From Planctomycetaceae bacterium (GTDB taxonomy: Bacteria > Planctomycetota > Planctomycetia > Planctomycetales > Planctomycetaceae), in contig JAJDEK010000055.1 of the NCBI GenBank assembly GCA_029259875.1, positions 1 to 11,388 on the forward strand: a stretch of 11,388 bases of DNA, given 5' to 3'. Positions 1-6,876 of this stretch are shown in pieces (the first letter of the stretch is position 1; the number at the start of each line of letters is the position of its first letter). The notes under the pieces were generated by a model that saw only the letters and a program-made list of their open reading frames with translations, was not told the origin of the DNA and ran no database searches. The translations under genes were made by a program, and so were the position numbers.

Positions 1-275
1 CGTTCTTCCTGCTCACGTGCTTTGCGTTCAAGCCAGGGCGCTCCCTGATAGCCCATCACGCGCGCGATTTCCCGTCCCCGATAGAACTTTCCGATGCCAT
101 TAGGATCATGATCCCGCTGATATGTGTAAAGCGTATTTTTAGAATTCTGCTGACTCTGCTTTTGAGACGCAGGTTCGTCGGCAAACAGTGAAAGAGTAAA
201 TACACAACAGACCAACAAGAAAAGTGGAAATCTGATGAAGCAATTCCAAGCCAGTAATTTCTGCGACGCGTTCAT
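1..275 (-). CDS. Exported protein, probable SAM-methyltransferase-like (5' part, cut by window edge)
   Basis: Partial gene: 91 codons from an ATG at 275 are visible and the frame is open to the window edge. A good Shine-Dalgarno (GAGGAG, 285-290) lies 9 bases upstream of the ATG, which fixes the start. Residues 1-32 form a signal peptide, with a hydrophobic core around 16-31 and a likely cut after A32 (SLFA-DE). A Gln/Ser-rich linker follows, then a segment with DPNGIGKFYRGREIA and MGYQGAPWLER. I recall this block ahead of the Rossmann methyltransferase domain in planctomycete proteins annotated as exported class I SAM-dependent methyltransferases. The SAM-binding motifs themselves would lie outside the window, so the function is inferred from the N-terminal block only. 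It lies 37 bases downstream of the Trm112-like gene on the same strand and is probably co-transcribed with it. Confidence 0.6.
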   Translation of the reverse strand, partial: MNASQKLLAWNCFIRFPLFLLVCCVFTLSLFADEPASQKQSQQNSKNTLYTYQRDHDPNGIGKFYRGREIARVMGYQGAPWLERKAREQEE

Positions 276-303
276 CAGCTTCACTCCTCTGATAGGATCA
301 TCG

Positions 304-325
304 TTCAGGAGACTACTCTCCTGAA
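304..325 (-). repeat. Hairpin spanning the stop codon of the Trm112-like gene
   Basis: A perfect 8-bp inverted repeat, TTCAGGAG-ACTACT-CTCCTGAA, overlaps the TAG stop at 313-315. Neither strand has a T-run after it, so it is unlikely to be an intrinsic terminator. It could be an intercistronic mRNA-stabilising or processing hairpin between the two minus-strand genes. That role is inferred; the repeat itself is seen directly. Confidence 0.45.
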
Positions 326-543
326 ACAGGATTTCGGTCATGGCGTTTCATGATTTCAGCCCACTCTGCCTGAGGAACTTCGGTCGCTTCATCAATCAAC
401 ATCACGGGGATCCCGTCTTTAATGGGATATTTGAGCCGCGATGTTGGATCAATAGAAACCAGGAAATCACCGTCACACACAAGTTTCGCTTTTGTTTTCG
501 GACAGGCAATAATGTCCTGCAAGTGCTGTGGATCAAAAGACAT
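313..543 (-). CDS. Trm112/YcaR (UPF0434)-like small protein
   Basis: A 76-residue protein of the Trm112-like family. It has the family's pattern of an N-terminal helix (DPQHLQDIIACP), a short sheet (residues 20-31) and the signature YPIKDGIPVMLIDEA at 39-53. The usual CPxC knuckle is incomplete: C14-P15 is kept, but the second cysteine position is T17, so zinc binding at this site is doubtful. Bacterial members are about 60 residues; the extra C-terminal 20 or so residues are charged. Eukaryotic Trm112 is a partner and activator of SAM methyltransferases, while the bacterial role is poorly defined. The next gene downstream (start at 275) is probably methyltransferase-like. The Shine-Dalgarno before the ATG at 543 is weak (AAGAG). 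Confidence 0.85.
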   Translation of the reverse strand: MSFDPQHLQDIIACPKTKAKLVCDGDFLVSIDPTSRLKYPIKDGIPVMLIDEATEVPQAEWAEIMKRHDRNPVSGE

Positions 544-662
544 TGTTTTTTACTCTTGAACGACTTTATTGTAATTGTAACAAATGAAACAGGAAATCAC
601 AGTTTTCTCTTGGACCAATTGCCCTCGCCTCGCAACGATCAGCGAAAACAAAGTCAATGGAA

Positions 663-1682
663 TTAGAAACCGCGTAAAACCTGGATGTCTTTGAATGTCC
701 GCAGATCGTAATCAATGCCTACATAATCGAGAACGGAACAGAGTGCCCGCACAGCAACTCCGATGCCGTCAGGTCCACTGAACCCGCCAAACTGTCCCCC
801 ACCTTTCAAGTGTGGTTCTACTTCCAGGAAGACGCCAGGCACACCCAACTTCTTCATTTTTTTCTCCATTTTCGGAAGAAGTTTACGGAGTTCGCGTAAG
901 ACATATTCATGCCCGGCATCACCAACGTTGGCCGGAACAAAGTTTTTCAATCGCTCTTCGTCAACGACACCAGTCCATTCCAAATCACGATCGACGGCGT
1001 AATCTTTAATATGCAACCAGCCCATCGATTTGCTCATATCACGAAACTCGCTCAAACACTGCATCGCATCTTTATTTTGTGCCGCGATGTTTCCTCCATC
1101 ATAAATGGTAACCATATTCGCGCGTTTCACTTTCCGAGCCAGCTCTGCCAGCAACGGTCCAGTCTCTCCGATCAGATTTGGCTCAATTTCGAGGCCATAA
1201 ATAAGCCCAGCCTTCTTACAGAGATCTGCAATCTGACCAATCTGGTCGACGGCCTGATTCATATAAGGCTTTGGATCTTCGCCTTTGGGAGGATAAAAAG
1301 AGAAACCTCGAATCAATTTCGTACCCAGTGTGGTAGCTGCGTTTATGGTGTTCGCGACTTCTTTTTTCAAATATTGTTTGAACGGTACAAACACATTATG
1401 AGAGCCATCATCCTTGTCAACCAGTTTGATTTTACCAACACGGGCTCCAATGCTGGTCACGTTCATACCATACTCATCATGCAGCTTGAGTAGTTGTTTA
1501 TATTCCGCTTTATTCAAATCCACGACATGTTTGACGTTTCCATCACCATTCACGTCAATAAACCGCGGACTATAATATTTCAGTCCCAAAGCAGAGAGTG
1601 CCACCATTTGCTCAATCGCTGTTTTATTATTCGCTGCTTCATCTGCAAATGCACTTAAAATCACACGAGGGTTGTCTGACAT
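663..1682 (-). CDS. TIM-barrel sugar phosphate isomerase/epimerase-like protein (AP-endonuclease 2 fold)
   Basis: A 339-residue protein with the xylose-isomerase-like TIM-barrel pattern, a family that includes IolE/IolI-type inosose enzymes and ketose 3-epimerases. Putative metal and catalytic residues sit at the ends of successive strands: E165/E167 in GLEIEPN, D195 in TIYDGGN, H224 in WLHIKD, and E287/E289 with H291 in FLEVEPH. A Gly-rich loop ([13 protein letters not shown], about 294-306) follows. There is no signal peptide, so the protein should be cytosolic. The ATG at 1682 has only a loose AAAGG about 11-15 bases upstream. Its own promoter is likely within the 180-base gap behind it. 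It lies next to a GntR regulator and a Gfo/Idh/MocA oxidoreductase, a frequent combination in sugar or cyclitol catabolism. The substrate is unknown. Confidence 0.88.
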   Translation of the reverse strand: MSDNPRVILSAFADEAANNKTAIEQMVALSALGLKYYSPRFIDVNGDGNVKHVVDLNKAEYKQLLKLHDEYGMNVTSIGARVGKIKLVDKDDGSHNVFVPFKQYLKKEVANTINAATTLGTKLIRGFSFYPPKGEDPKPYMNQAVDQIGQIADLCKKAGLIYGLEIEPNLIGETGPLLAELARKVKRANMVTIYDGGNIAAQNKDAMQCLSEFRDMSKSMGWLHIKDYAVDRDLEWTGVVDEERLKNFVPANVGDAGHEYVLRELRKLLPKMEKKMKKLGVPGVFLEVEPHLKGGGQFGGFSGPDGIGVAVRALCSVLDYVGIDYDLRTFKDIQVLRGF

Positions 1683-1731
1683 GACGAATTTTTGCCTTTT
1701 GTTTCAAAATCTAAAGCGGATAAAAGAGTAA

Positions 1732-1787
1732 GCCAACGAAATTGTTGGCGTTGAAGCCATTTTTGACAGGTTTTGGATAACTTTCAA
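1732..1787 (-). promoter_or_regulatory. Possible promoter and palindrome ahead of the TIM-barrel gene
   Basis: On the minus strand TTGAAA (1787-1782) is followed after 17 bases by AAAAAT (1764-1759), a weak sigma-70-like pair. Just downstream, where transcription would begin, lies a perfect 6-bp inverted repeat GCCAAC-GAAATT-GTTGGC (1732-1749). It overlaps a second short repeat, TGGC-GTTGAA-GCCA. The position suits an operator, possibly for the neighbouring GntR regulator. The promoter call is weak; the palindrome is clear. Confidence 0.35.
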
Positions 1788-1842
1788 GAGCTAGGAGAAG
1801 ATCCCACTCGCTTTTCAACTGCATTTCATAATTTTGATCATT

Positions 1843-1885
1843 AAAAAGAAGGATCGGGCCTGTTAAACAATTAACCGATCAGGCC
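1843..1885 (-). terminator. Possible intrinsic terminator of the GntR gene
   Basis: On the minus strand GGCCTG (1885-1880) and CAGGCC (1862-1857) form a 6-bp stem that overlaps the TAA stop. After a 6-base spacer comes the T-rich TTCTTTTT (1850-1843). A competing stem CCGATC/GATCGG uses the same bases. The loop is long (17 bases), so this is a weak to moderate terminator. Confidence 0.35.
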
Positions 1886-2597
1886 GCATCCGAGAAGCAT
1901 TTCGCAAGTGCATGGCCATCGCTACAGAGGCGGTTTCAGAATCGCGATTCTTTAATGAATCCAAGAGAACAGTATGGTCATATAATCCCCGCGTCATAAT
2001 TTCTGGTGTTTCCTCTGCAGCAGAATAGGAAACCCGTTTATAGCTCCAACATTTGTGAATGGCTTCAGAAATTGGCAAATTTCCACAATAGTCGGCAATT
2101 GCCAAATGCAAAGCATAGTCAAATGATCGAGATGCTGTACTCCACTTCTGTAAGTGTGCGCTGGACCGGTCTCCTGCTTCATACTGTTGCTGACAGGTTT
2201 TGACGTCGGCCGCCTGCATTTGTAACTCAGTCAACTCTGCTTCAGTAATCCTTTGTGCGGCCATCGCAGCCGCGGAAGGTTCTAATAACAGCCGCAACTC
2301 GTGGATTTCGACTAACCAGTTTTCGGCCCCTTCTCTGACAACTGCACGGTGATTTTTTTGCTGGATCACAATTCCATCTGCCTGGAGTCGCGCCAACGCC
2401 TGTACTACTGGCGTACGACTTACACTGAGTTCACGCGCCAATTGTGTACTTTTCAGCTCTGTCCCACCGGGAAGTTCACAACGAATGATTCTGAGCAACA
2501 ATTTCTGATAAACTTCATCGACCAGCGAAGGGCTATCATCGTCTTCTTTTAGATTATGTTCACCCAAATCAGACACCAAAGTAACGTCATTATTCAT
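1863..2597 (-). CDS. GntR-family transcriptional regulator, FadR/FCD subfamily
   Basis: A 244-residue DNA-binding regulator. The winged helix spans about residues 24-90, with the recognition helix in TQLARELSVSRTPVVQALARL (51-71), the classic GntR signature. The wing is around GIVIQQKNHRAVV. Residues 95-240 form the all-helical FCD effector domain. Probable metal/ligand residues are D160 and H164 (FDYALHLAIA), H208 (YDHTVLLDSL) and H230 (AMHLRNA). FCD domains usually bind small organic acids or sugar acids and release DNA when the ligand is present. The acidic 20-residue leader before the HTH is longer than usual. The gene is divergent from the oxidoreductase/aminotransferase pair, so control of that pair and of itself is the natural inference. 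The start at 2597 has only a weak purine-rich Shine-Dalgarno (ACGAGA). Confidence 0.93.
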   Translation of the reverse strand: MNNDVTLVSDLGEHNLKEDDDSPSLVDEVYQKLLLRIIRCELPGGTELKSTQLARELSVSRTPVVQALARLQADGIVIQQKNHRAVVREGAENWLVEIHELRLLLEPSAAAMAAQRITEAELTELQMQAADVKTCQQQYEAGDRSSAHLQKWSTASRSFDYALHLAIADYCGNLPISEAIHKCWSYKRVSYSAAEETPEIMTRGLYDHTVLLDSLKNRDSETASVAMAMHLRNASRMRPDRLIV

Positions 2598-2658
2598 ATG
2601 AGTCTCGTTTCACCCAAAATATCGAAATTTCTCGGTAGAGAATGGATTGAATACCGTC

Positions 2659-2687
2659 ATTGGAGCGCCAATTTCTTTTTTTGTCAA
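2659..2687 (-). promoter_or_regulatory. Promoter of the GntR gene with overlapping inverted repeat
   Basis: On the minus strand TTGACA (2687-2682, consensus -35) is followed after exactly 17 bases by TCCAAT (2664-2659, 4 of 6 matches to -10). The -10 lies within the inverted repeat ATTGG-AGCG-CCAAT (2659-2672), so a protein bound there would block the promoter. Autoregulation by the GntR protein is inferred. Confidence 0.55.
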
Positions 2688-2690
2688 ATC

Positions 2691-2741
2691 GCCACATTGG
2701 CTTGACATTTCCTAGGCAGACACCTAAAGTGTATTCACTTT
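2691..2741 (+). promoter_or_regulatory. Promoter of the oxidoreductase/aminotransferase operon with candidate operators
   Basis: On the plus strand TTGACA (2702-2707) is followed by a 17-base spacer and TAAAGT (2725-2730, 4 of 6). The -10 box and the expected start point are covered by a perfect hyphenated palindrome AAAGTG-TATT-CACTTT (2726-2741). A second small repeat, GCCA-CAT-TGGC (2691-2701), abuts the -35 box, and CCTAGG (2711-2716) sits in the spacer. The leader to the ATG would be about 110 bases. The arrangement fits repression by the divergent GntR regulator. Confidence 0.6.
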
Positions 2742-2849
2742 CAAGAAAACATGTAAGACAAAAACGTCATTTAACCTTAATTATAGCGAATTTCATAGGT
2801 TTAGCATCTCGCAAAACCCTGTAATTTGAATTCACTTAGGAATATTTTA

Positions 2850-4130
2850 ATGAGTTCTCAGGTACACCAAAACAAGCTGAAAGCGGGCTTGGTTGGATTT
2901 GGAATGATTGTCGATGAGACATATCGTCCGTTTTTTGAAACAGTCCATGAAACAGGCCTCTATCAAAGAGCCACGGGACCCGTAGAGATTTCACTGGATG
3001 CTGTCGCGACGCGAACCGGCTCTCGTGCAGAAAAGTATCTGGCTGAACGCGGTGATAAAGTCGGTGGATTTCAAAGCTTCGCTGGCGACAATGCGATTGA
3101 ACAGATGGTGGCATCGGGATTGGATTTTGCCTGTGTCGCTTCTCCCGATGATCGCCACTTTGATTCCTGTAAAAAAGTTCTCGAGTCCGGAACGCACTTA
3201 ATCGTCGAGAAACCGTCTGTCCTGAAGTTGCATGAACTGGATGAGCTGACTGCGCTTGCCCTGGAAAATAATGTCGCTGCAAAGATTGTTTATCACAAAC
3301 TGCTCGATCCAGATCATAAAAAGCTGCGAACCCTGGTGCATGACGATGTGCTACAGCACATTAATAATGGCTATTGCTCTCTGCTGGAACCAAAGTCGAT
3401 TTCTGGCAGTCAGTTTGCGCAGTGGATCACTGGTCGTAATCCAGGCACTTATGTTGCCGTTCACTATATTAAACTGATTGATTTTACGTTCGGTGGAAAA
3501 CTGAAGACGATTACCGCATCTGGTCAACGTGGTTTGGTTGGCGATAAAGATGGTCCCACCTGGGATAGTTGCCAGATGCGAATGGTTTACGAATATGAAT
3601 CAGGACGTGAAGCCGCCTTTGACATCCACACATCCTGGGTCACACCGGATAATTTTCCCGGTTACGTCGAACAGGAAGTTCAATTTCGTTTTGATAACGG
3701 TTTATGGAATGGCCATTCACGCAAGCGTGGTGTGGAATGCACGGTGGAAGAGAAAACACCATTCACACTCAAAAACTCAATGAACAACCACTACAACGGC
3801 ACATTCGTCGAACCCTGGGGAGCCCGTTCACAACGTGGTTATGGAATCGAAGTCATTGAACGCTTCGCCCGTGAAGTCGCCATGATTGAGCTTGGCGGTC
3901 CCGCATCGGAACGTCAACAACGTCTCGAAGAAGTACGAGCGTTAAGTTACAACGACCTATCTGCTGACAGGCAGACTGTTGCCGCCGTGCAGGCATTGGA
4001 AGCCATTCTCGAAAAACACGTTCAAGGTGAACCGGACTGTGTCGTCCGCGTCAACGACGAAAAAGGAGGTCTGGTCCTCTATCGTCCGGGCTCATCCGAA
4101 GCAGAAGTGCTTTACGAAGGAACGGTTTAA
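2850..4130 (+). CDS. Gfo/Idh/MocA-family NAD(P)-dependent oxidoreductase
   Basis: A 426-residue protein starting at the ATG at 2850, with AGGA eight bases upstream. An in-frame TTG at 2826 lacks a ribosome site and is less likely. The N-terminal Rossmann fold shows the nucleotide loop KAGLVGFGMI (11-20), the strand VASPDDRHFD (96-105) and the family hallmark VEKPSVL with K121. The C-terminal domain is longer than usual; most members are 330-390 residues. Where the family usually has a catalytic Asp four residues before a His, this protein has Y201 and H205 (TYVAVHYIKLIDF), so the usual dyad is incomplete. Family members oxidise or reduce sugars, cyclitols or related polyols. It is followed 75 bases later by a class-III aminotransferase, suggesting an oxidise-then-aminate step or the reverse on a sugar-like substrate. 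This pathway is inferred. Confidence 0.9.
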   Translation: MSSQVHQNKLKAGLVGFGMIVDETYRPFFETVHETGLYQRATGPVEISLDAVATRTGSRAEKYLAERGDKVGGFQSFAGDNAIEQMVASGLDFACVASPDDRHFDSCKKVLESGTHLIVEKPSVLKLHELDELTALALENNVAAKIVYHKLLDPDHKKLRTLVHDDVLQHINNGYCSLLEPKSISGSQFAQWITGRNPGTYVAVHYIKLIDFTFGGKLKTITASGQRGLVGDKDGPTWDSCQMRMVYEYESGREAAFDIHTSWVTPDNFPGYVEQEVQFRFDNGLWNGHSRKRGVECTVEEKTPFTLKNSMNNHYNGTFVEPWGARSQRGYGIEVIERFAREVAMIELGGPASERQQRLEEVRALSYNDLSADRQTVAAVQALEAILEKHVQGEPDCVVRVNDEKGGLVLYRPGSSEAEVLYEGTV

Positions 4131-4205
4131 GCTTACTTGGATTTTTTCACTCTTTAAAACATCATTTGGTATCCCTTTATCATCCTAAATTCAAAAGAGA
4201 AAACT

Positions 4206-5612
4206 ATGACCACAGCCATTCAATTTGATAACGAAAATCAATCTAACGCAATCCGTCAGGATTTGTTCCAGACAGAACCATTGGCCTTACGCACATTCAC
4301 TCCCAGCCAAGCGGTTCTGGCGAAATCCGCAGGTTGCTTTCACTGGACGCCGGAAGGACGCCGATTGTATGACTTCACTTCTGGTGTGCTTGTTGCCAAC
4401 CTAGGGCACAATCCCCGTCGCTGGATGAAGCGCTTCAGCGAATATCTTGGCTGGAAACCAGAACATATGACGGGCGAAGGGGAAGGCGATTACTTTGAAG
4501 CAGTCACACTCACGGCCTATAACGCTGTCACCGAAATTGAAACCGTAGCTAGTAAACGGCTCATCGCCAACATTCAATCCTTTAAAGGTGGCAATCGTTG
4601 CGATAAAGTGATCTGGGCAGCATCGGGATCAGAAGCTGTGCAAAAAGCACTTTGGGCTTGTCTACACCGAGACTCCGAGCGGGACATCATTTTGGCAACA
4701 CGCAATGGATTTCACGGCAAAAAAGGTTTGGCCGGAGCCGTCACCGGATCAGAAACCGATCCAGATCGAGATCCCCGTGTTAAATTCATCAGTTTCCCAC
4801 GTACGGAATGTGATGATATCAGCAAATGTGATCAACCACTGGATACAAGCACGTATCAGAATGAATTGGAAGCACTCTGGAATGAATATGGTAACCGGAT
4901 TAACTGCTTGATCACGGAACCTTACCTTGGTGGTGGGGGAAGTTATCATCCGCAGGTTGCATACCATAAAGTGCTACAGGACTTCTGTCGGGCGCATGAC
5001 ATCATGTTGATTCTGGATGAAGTTCAAGCGAACTTTGGTCGCACCGGCTGTATGTATGCTTTTGAAAAGTATCAGATCGAACCGGATTTCGTCGTGCTCG
5101 GAAAAGGACTTGGAAATGGAATTCCTGTCGCTGCAACCGTTGGACCAAATGACGTCATTTCCTGCCTGAAGTATGGTGAAGCTTCCGATACCTGGAGTGC
5201 AAACCCTGTCTCTTCTGCTGCTGTACTAGCGACACTCGATGAATTCGAAAACACTGACGTGATGGAAAATGCTCAGAAACTCTCGAAGATCTATATCGAA
5301 GGTCTGCAAAGTCTGAAAGAAACGGGAGTCATCGCCAAAGTTCGTGGCGAAGGCATGGTATTCGGAATTGAGTGTGCCGAAATGGGTGGTAAAACCAGCC
5401 AGGAAGTCGCCATCGAATTCGTTAAAGCCTGTTACCTTGGTGAAGAAGGTGGAGATGGCATTCACTTACTGGGGGCACTGGCCGGAAATGTATTACGCGT
5501 CAGTCCGCCGATGACGATGACGGAAGAACAAGCGCGAGACTCGATTACACTTCTGCAAAGCCTGTGTGGGAAACTAGCAATAGAACTTCAGGCTGCAACC
5601 GCATCTGCATAA
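4206..5612 (+). CDS. Class-III PLP-dependent aminotransferase
   Basis: A 468-residue cytosolic enzyme of the class-III (GabT/ArgD/HemL-like) fold-type I family. Visible motifs are GSEA for PLP phosphate binding (141-144), NGFHGKKG with H170, ITEPYLGGGG (236-245), LILDEVQANFGRTG with the pyridine-nitrogen Asp D271, and VLGKGLGNGIP with the Schiff-base lysine K300. The segment TWSANPVSSAAVL (329-341) matches the usual substrate and phosphate loop. Length is normal to slightly long. It transfers an amino group between an amine and a keto acid or aldehyde; donor and acceptor cannot be read here. The start has a purine-rich AAGAGA about 6-8 bases upstream. Downstream is a strong terminator, so it is the last gene of the two-gene operon controlled from 2702-2730. 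Confidence 0.92.
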   Translation: MTTAIQFDNENQSNAIRQDLFQTEPLALRTFTPSQAVLAKSAGCFHWTPEGRRLYDFTSGVLVANLGHNPRRWMKRFSEYLGWKPEHMTGEGEGDYFEAVTLTAYNAVTEIETVASKRLIANIQSFKGGNRCDKVIWAASGSEAVQKALWACLHRDSERDIILATRNGFHGKKGLAGAVTGSETDPDRDPRVKFISFPRTECDDISKCDQPLDTSTYQNELEALWNEYGNRINCLITEPYLGGGGSYHPQVAYHKVLQDFCRAHDIMLILDEVQANFGRTGCMYAFEKYQIEPDFVVLGKGLGNGIPVAATVGPNDVISCLKYGEASDTWSANPVSSAAVLATLDEFENTDVMENAQKLSKIYIEGLQSLKETGVIAKVRGEGMVFGIECAEMGGKTSQEVAIEFVKACYLGEEGGDGIHLLGALAGNVLRVSPPMTMTEEQARDSITLLQSLCGKLAIELQAATASA

Positions 5613-5636
5613 TTGAAGATCACTGGCTGTCAACGC

Positions 5637-5673
5637 ATCAGGCCCTGGTAGTACTACCAAGGCCTGATTTTTT
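5637..5673 (+). terminator. Strong intrinsic terminator of the oxidoreductase/aminotransferase operon
   Basis: An 8-bp stem ATCAGGCC/GGCCTGAT (5637-5644 and 5661-5668), then one C/A mismatch, then the palindrome TGGTAGTACTACCA (5646-5659), followed at once by TTTTTT (5668-5673). It lies 24 bases after the aminotransferase stop and separates it from the converging TPR gene. The T-run is only on the plus-strand side. Confidence 0.92.
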
Positions 5674-5702
5674 CGATACATAATAATTTTTCGATGTCGG
5701 AA

Positions 5703-6680
5703 CTAAAACTTTCGTTGATTGCGCCACTGTTCTAGTTGTTCGGCAGTCAGGTTCGCTGGTGGTGCGGCTGACTTCGCACTAGAGCCTAACATAGGCTTCT
5801 GTGGTGCAATTCCTGCTGGACTCATTCCTTGAACGACACCTGGTTTTTGTCGCCTGATCTGAGTTGGCTTTTGATTTTTTACTTGTGAATTGGAATACGA
5901 AACCTGTTTGGCTCCCGCATTGAGGCCTGATGTTTCACCCGATGTCACTCCGGCTAACATCAGACGATTTTCTTTCTCTCGACGAATTTCGTCGAGCCAA
6001 TATTGCGCCTCGTTGAACTCTGGTTTCAGTAGAACTGCCTGGAGGAATTGCTGCTCACTCGCTTGCAATTGTCCTCGATCTCTTAAAATATAACCAATGT
6101 TATAATGGGCTTCTGCTTCACCAACGGAACGAATCAAATGTGGCATCGCACCCTGATAGTCACCAGAAGAAGCCATCGCTATTCCCAGTTGATAACGAAT
6201 GTTTTTATCTGCTGGAGCAGACTTAACAGCTTCCTTCAGCAGAACAACTGCCTGGTCCCATTTTTTCTCAGCGACATAAAATTGACCGATGCTCGCACGG
6301 ACACTGGGATCCTTGGGCGCCATCTCGAGCGCTTTCTGAAATCCCTTTTCTGCTGAATCTTTATTACCGGCAACCTGATCCAGTCGCGCTAGCCCGAGAA
6401 CTGCTTCCACTGATTTCGGGTTTTGCCCTAAAGCAACTTCATAAGAGGAACGGGCTGTTTTCACGTCCCCCATCTTTTCCTGAAGTTGTCCATGCGTAAT
6501 ATAAAACTTGTTTGGATCTTTCAGTTTTTGTTTCGCAACAAATATTTTGTCTTTCAAACTGGTCGGCGCGTCATCGGTATTGGCAACTGATCCCTGGCGC
6601 ATAGAAGAACAACCGTTACACACTAGCAAGGCACAGGCAATTCCTGTAATCCATGTTTGTTTAGTTATTCGTACTGACAT
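5703..6680 (-). CDS. TPR-repeat lipoprotein
   Basis: The start is placed at 6680, not at an in-frame ATG at 6728, because a full GGAGGT (6687-6692) lies seven bases before it. This gives 325 residues. Residues 1-23 are a signal peptide (KQTWITGIACALLV) ending in NGC-SS, a probable lipobox with C24 as the lipidated cysteine; the -3 position is an unusual Cys. About residues 55-235 hold roughly five tetratricopeptide repeats with the alternating G/A/Y-x-A-P pattern (for example FQKALEMAPKDPSV, LLKEAVKSAPADKN, FLQAVLLKPEFNEA). The C-terminal 90 or so residues are low-complexity Gln/Pro/Lys/Ala, ending in a short helix (TAEQLEQWRNQRKF). TPRs mediate protein contacts; a TadD- or Pal-like envelope scaffolding role is possible but not shown. 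It lies downstream of the AAA+ gene on the same strand. Confidence 0.85.
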   Translation of the reverse strand: MSVRITKQTWITGIACALLVCNGCSSMRQGSVANTDDAPTSLKDKIFVAKQKLKDPNKFYITHGQLQEKMGDVKTARSSYEVALGQNPKSVEAVLGLARLDQVAGNKDSAEKGFQKALEMAPKDPSVRASIGQFYVAEKKWDQAVVLLKEAVKSAPADKNIRYQLGIAMASSGDYQGAMPHLIRSVGEAEAHYNIGYILRDRGQLQASEQQFLQAVLLKPEFNEAQYWLDEIRREKENRLMLAGVTSGETSGLNAGAKQVSYSNSQVKNQKPTQIRRQKPGVVQGMSPAGIAPQKPMLGSSAKSAAPPANLTAEQLEQWRNQRKF

Positions 6681-6686
6681 TTTATT

Positions 6687-6699
6687 ACCTCCGTGAGGT
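6687..6699 (-). promoter_or_regulatory. Mini-hairpin enclosing the Shine-Dalgarno of the TPR gene
   Basis: In the minus-strand transcript ACCUC-ACG-GAGGU is a perfect 5-bp stem with a 3-base loop. Its 3' arm contains most of the GGAGGU ribosome-binding site. A direct repeat of TTCACGT lies just upstream. The fold could damp translation; this is inferred. Confidence 0.4.
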
Positions 6700-6876
6700 G
6701 CACGTGAAAGACGTGAATTACGAATCAATCATTTTTCTGAGCGGGCTCTGCCCATTCAATTTGTTATTTTCAATTGATGAAAAGAACAAAATCATTAGAT
6801 ATGAATAAAAATGAGTGAATCAAGTTGCTTTATGACCTTATGCGAAAGGCTGTATAAAGCGATGTAAGAAAGGAAC
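6700..6876. other. Gap between AAA+ and TPR genes, no gene seen
   Basis: AT-rich spacer. It holds short inverted repeats (GGGC-TCT-GCCC near 6743-6753 and AATTG-type repeats near 6757-6776), but no T-run terminator and no promoter pair I would defend. The TPR gene could be read from its own promoter here or by read-through from the AAA+ gene. Confidence 0.3.

Noticed and set aside
461..600. AGGAAATCAC repeated near 461 and 590
   Set aside because: A 10-base repeat, one copy inside a coding region, is expected by chance.
340..666. 108-codon open frame on the plus strand
   Set aside because: Antisense to the Trm112-like gene, whose YPIKDGIPVM signature is clear.
909..1493. 194-codon open frame on the plus strand
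   Set aside because: Lies wholly antisense to the TIM-barrel gene, has no family features, and has a composition typical of a shadow frame.
2826..2849. Upstream TTG start for the oxidoreductase
   Set aside because: No ribosome site, and the added residues are not family-like; the ATG at 2850 has AGGA at the right spacing.
6680..6728. Upstream ATG (6728) for the TPR protein
   Set aside because: It adds 16 residues in front of the lipoprotein signal and bypasses the strong GGAGGT site.
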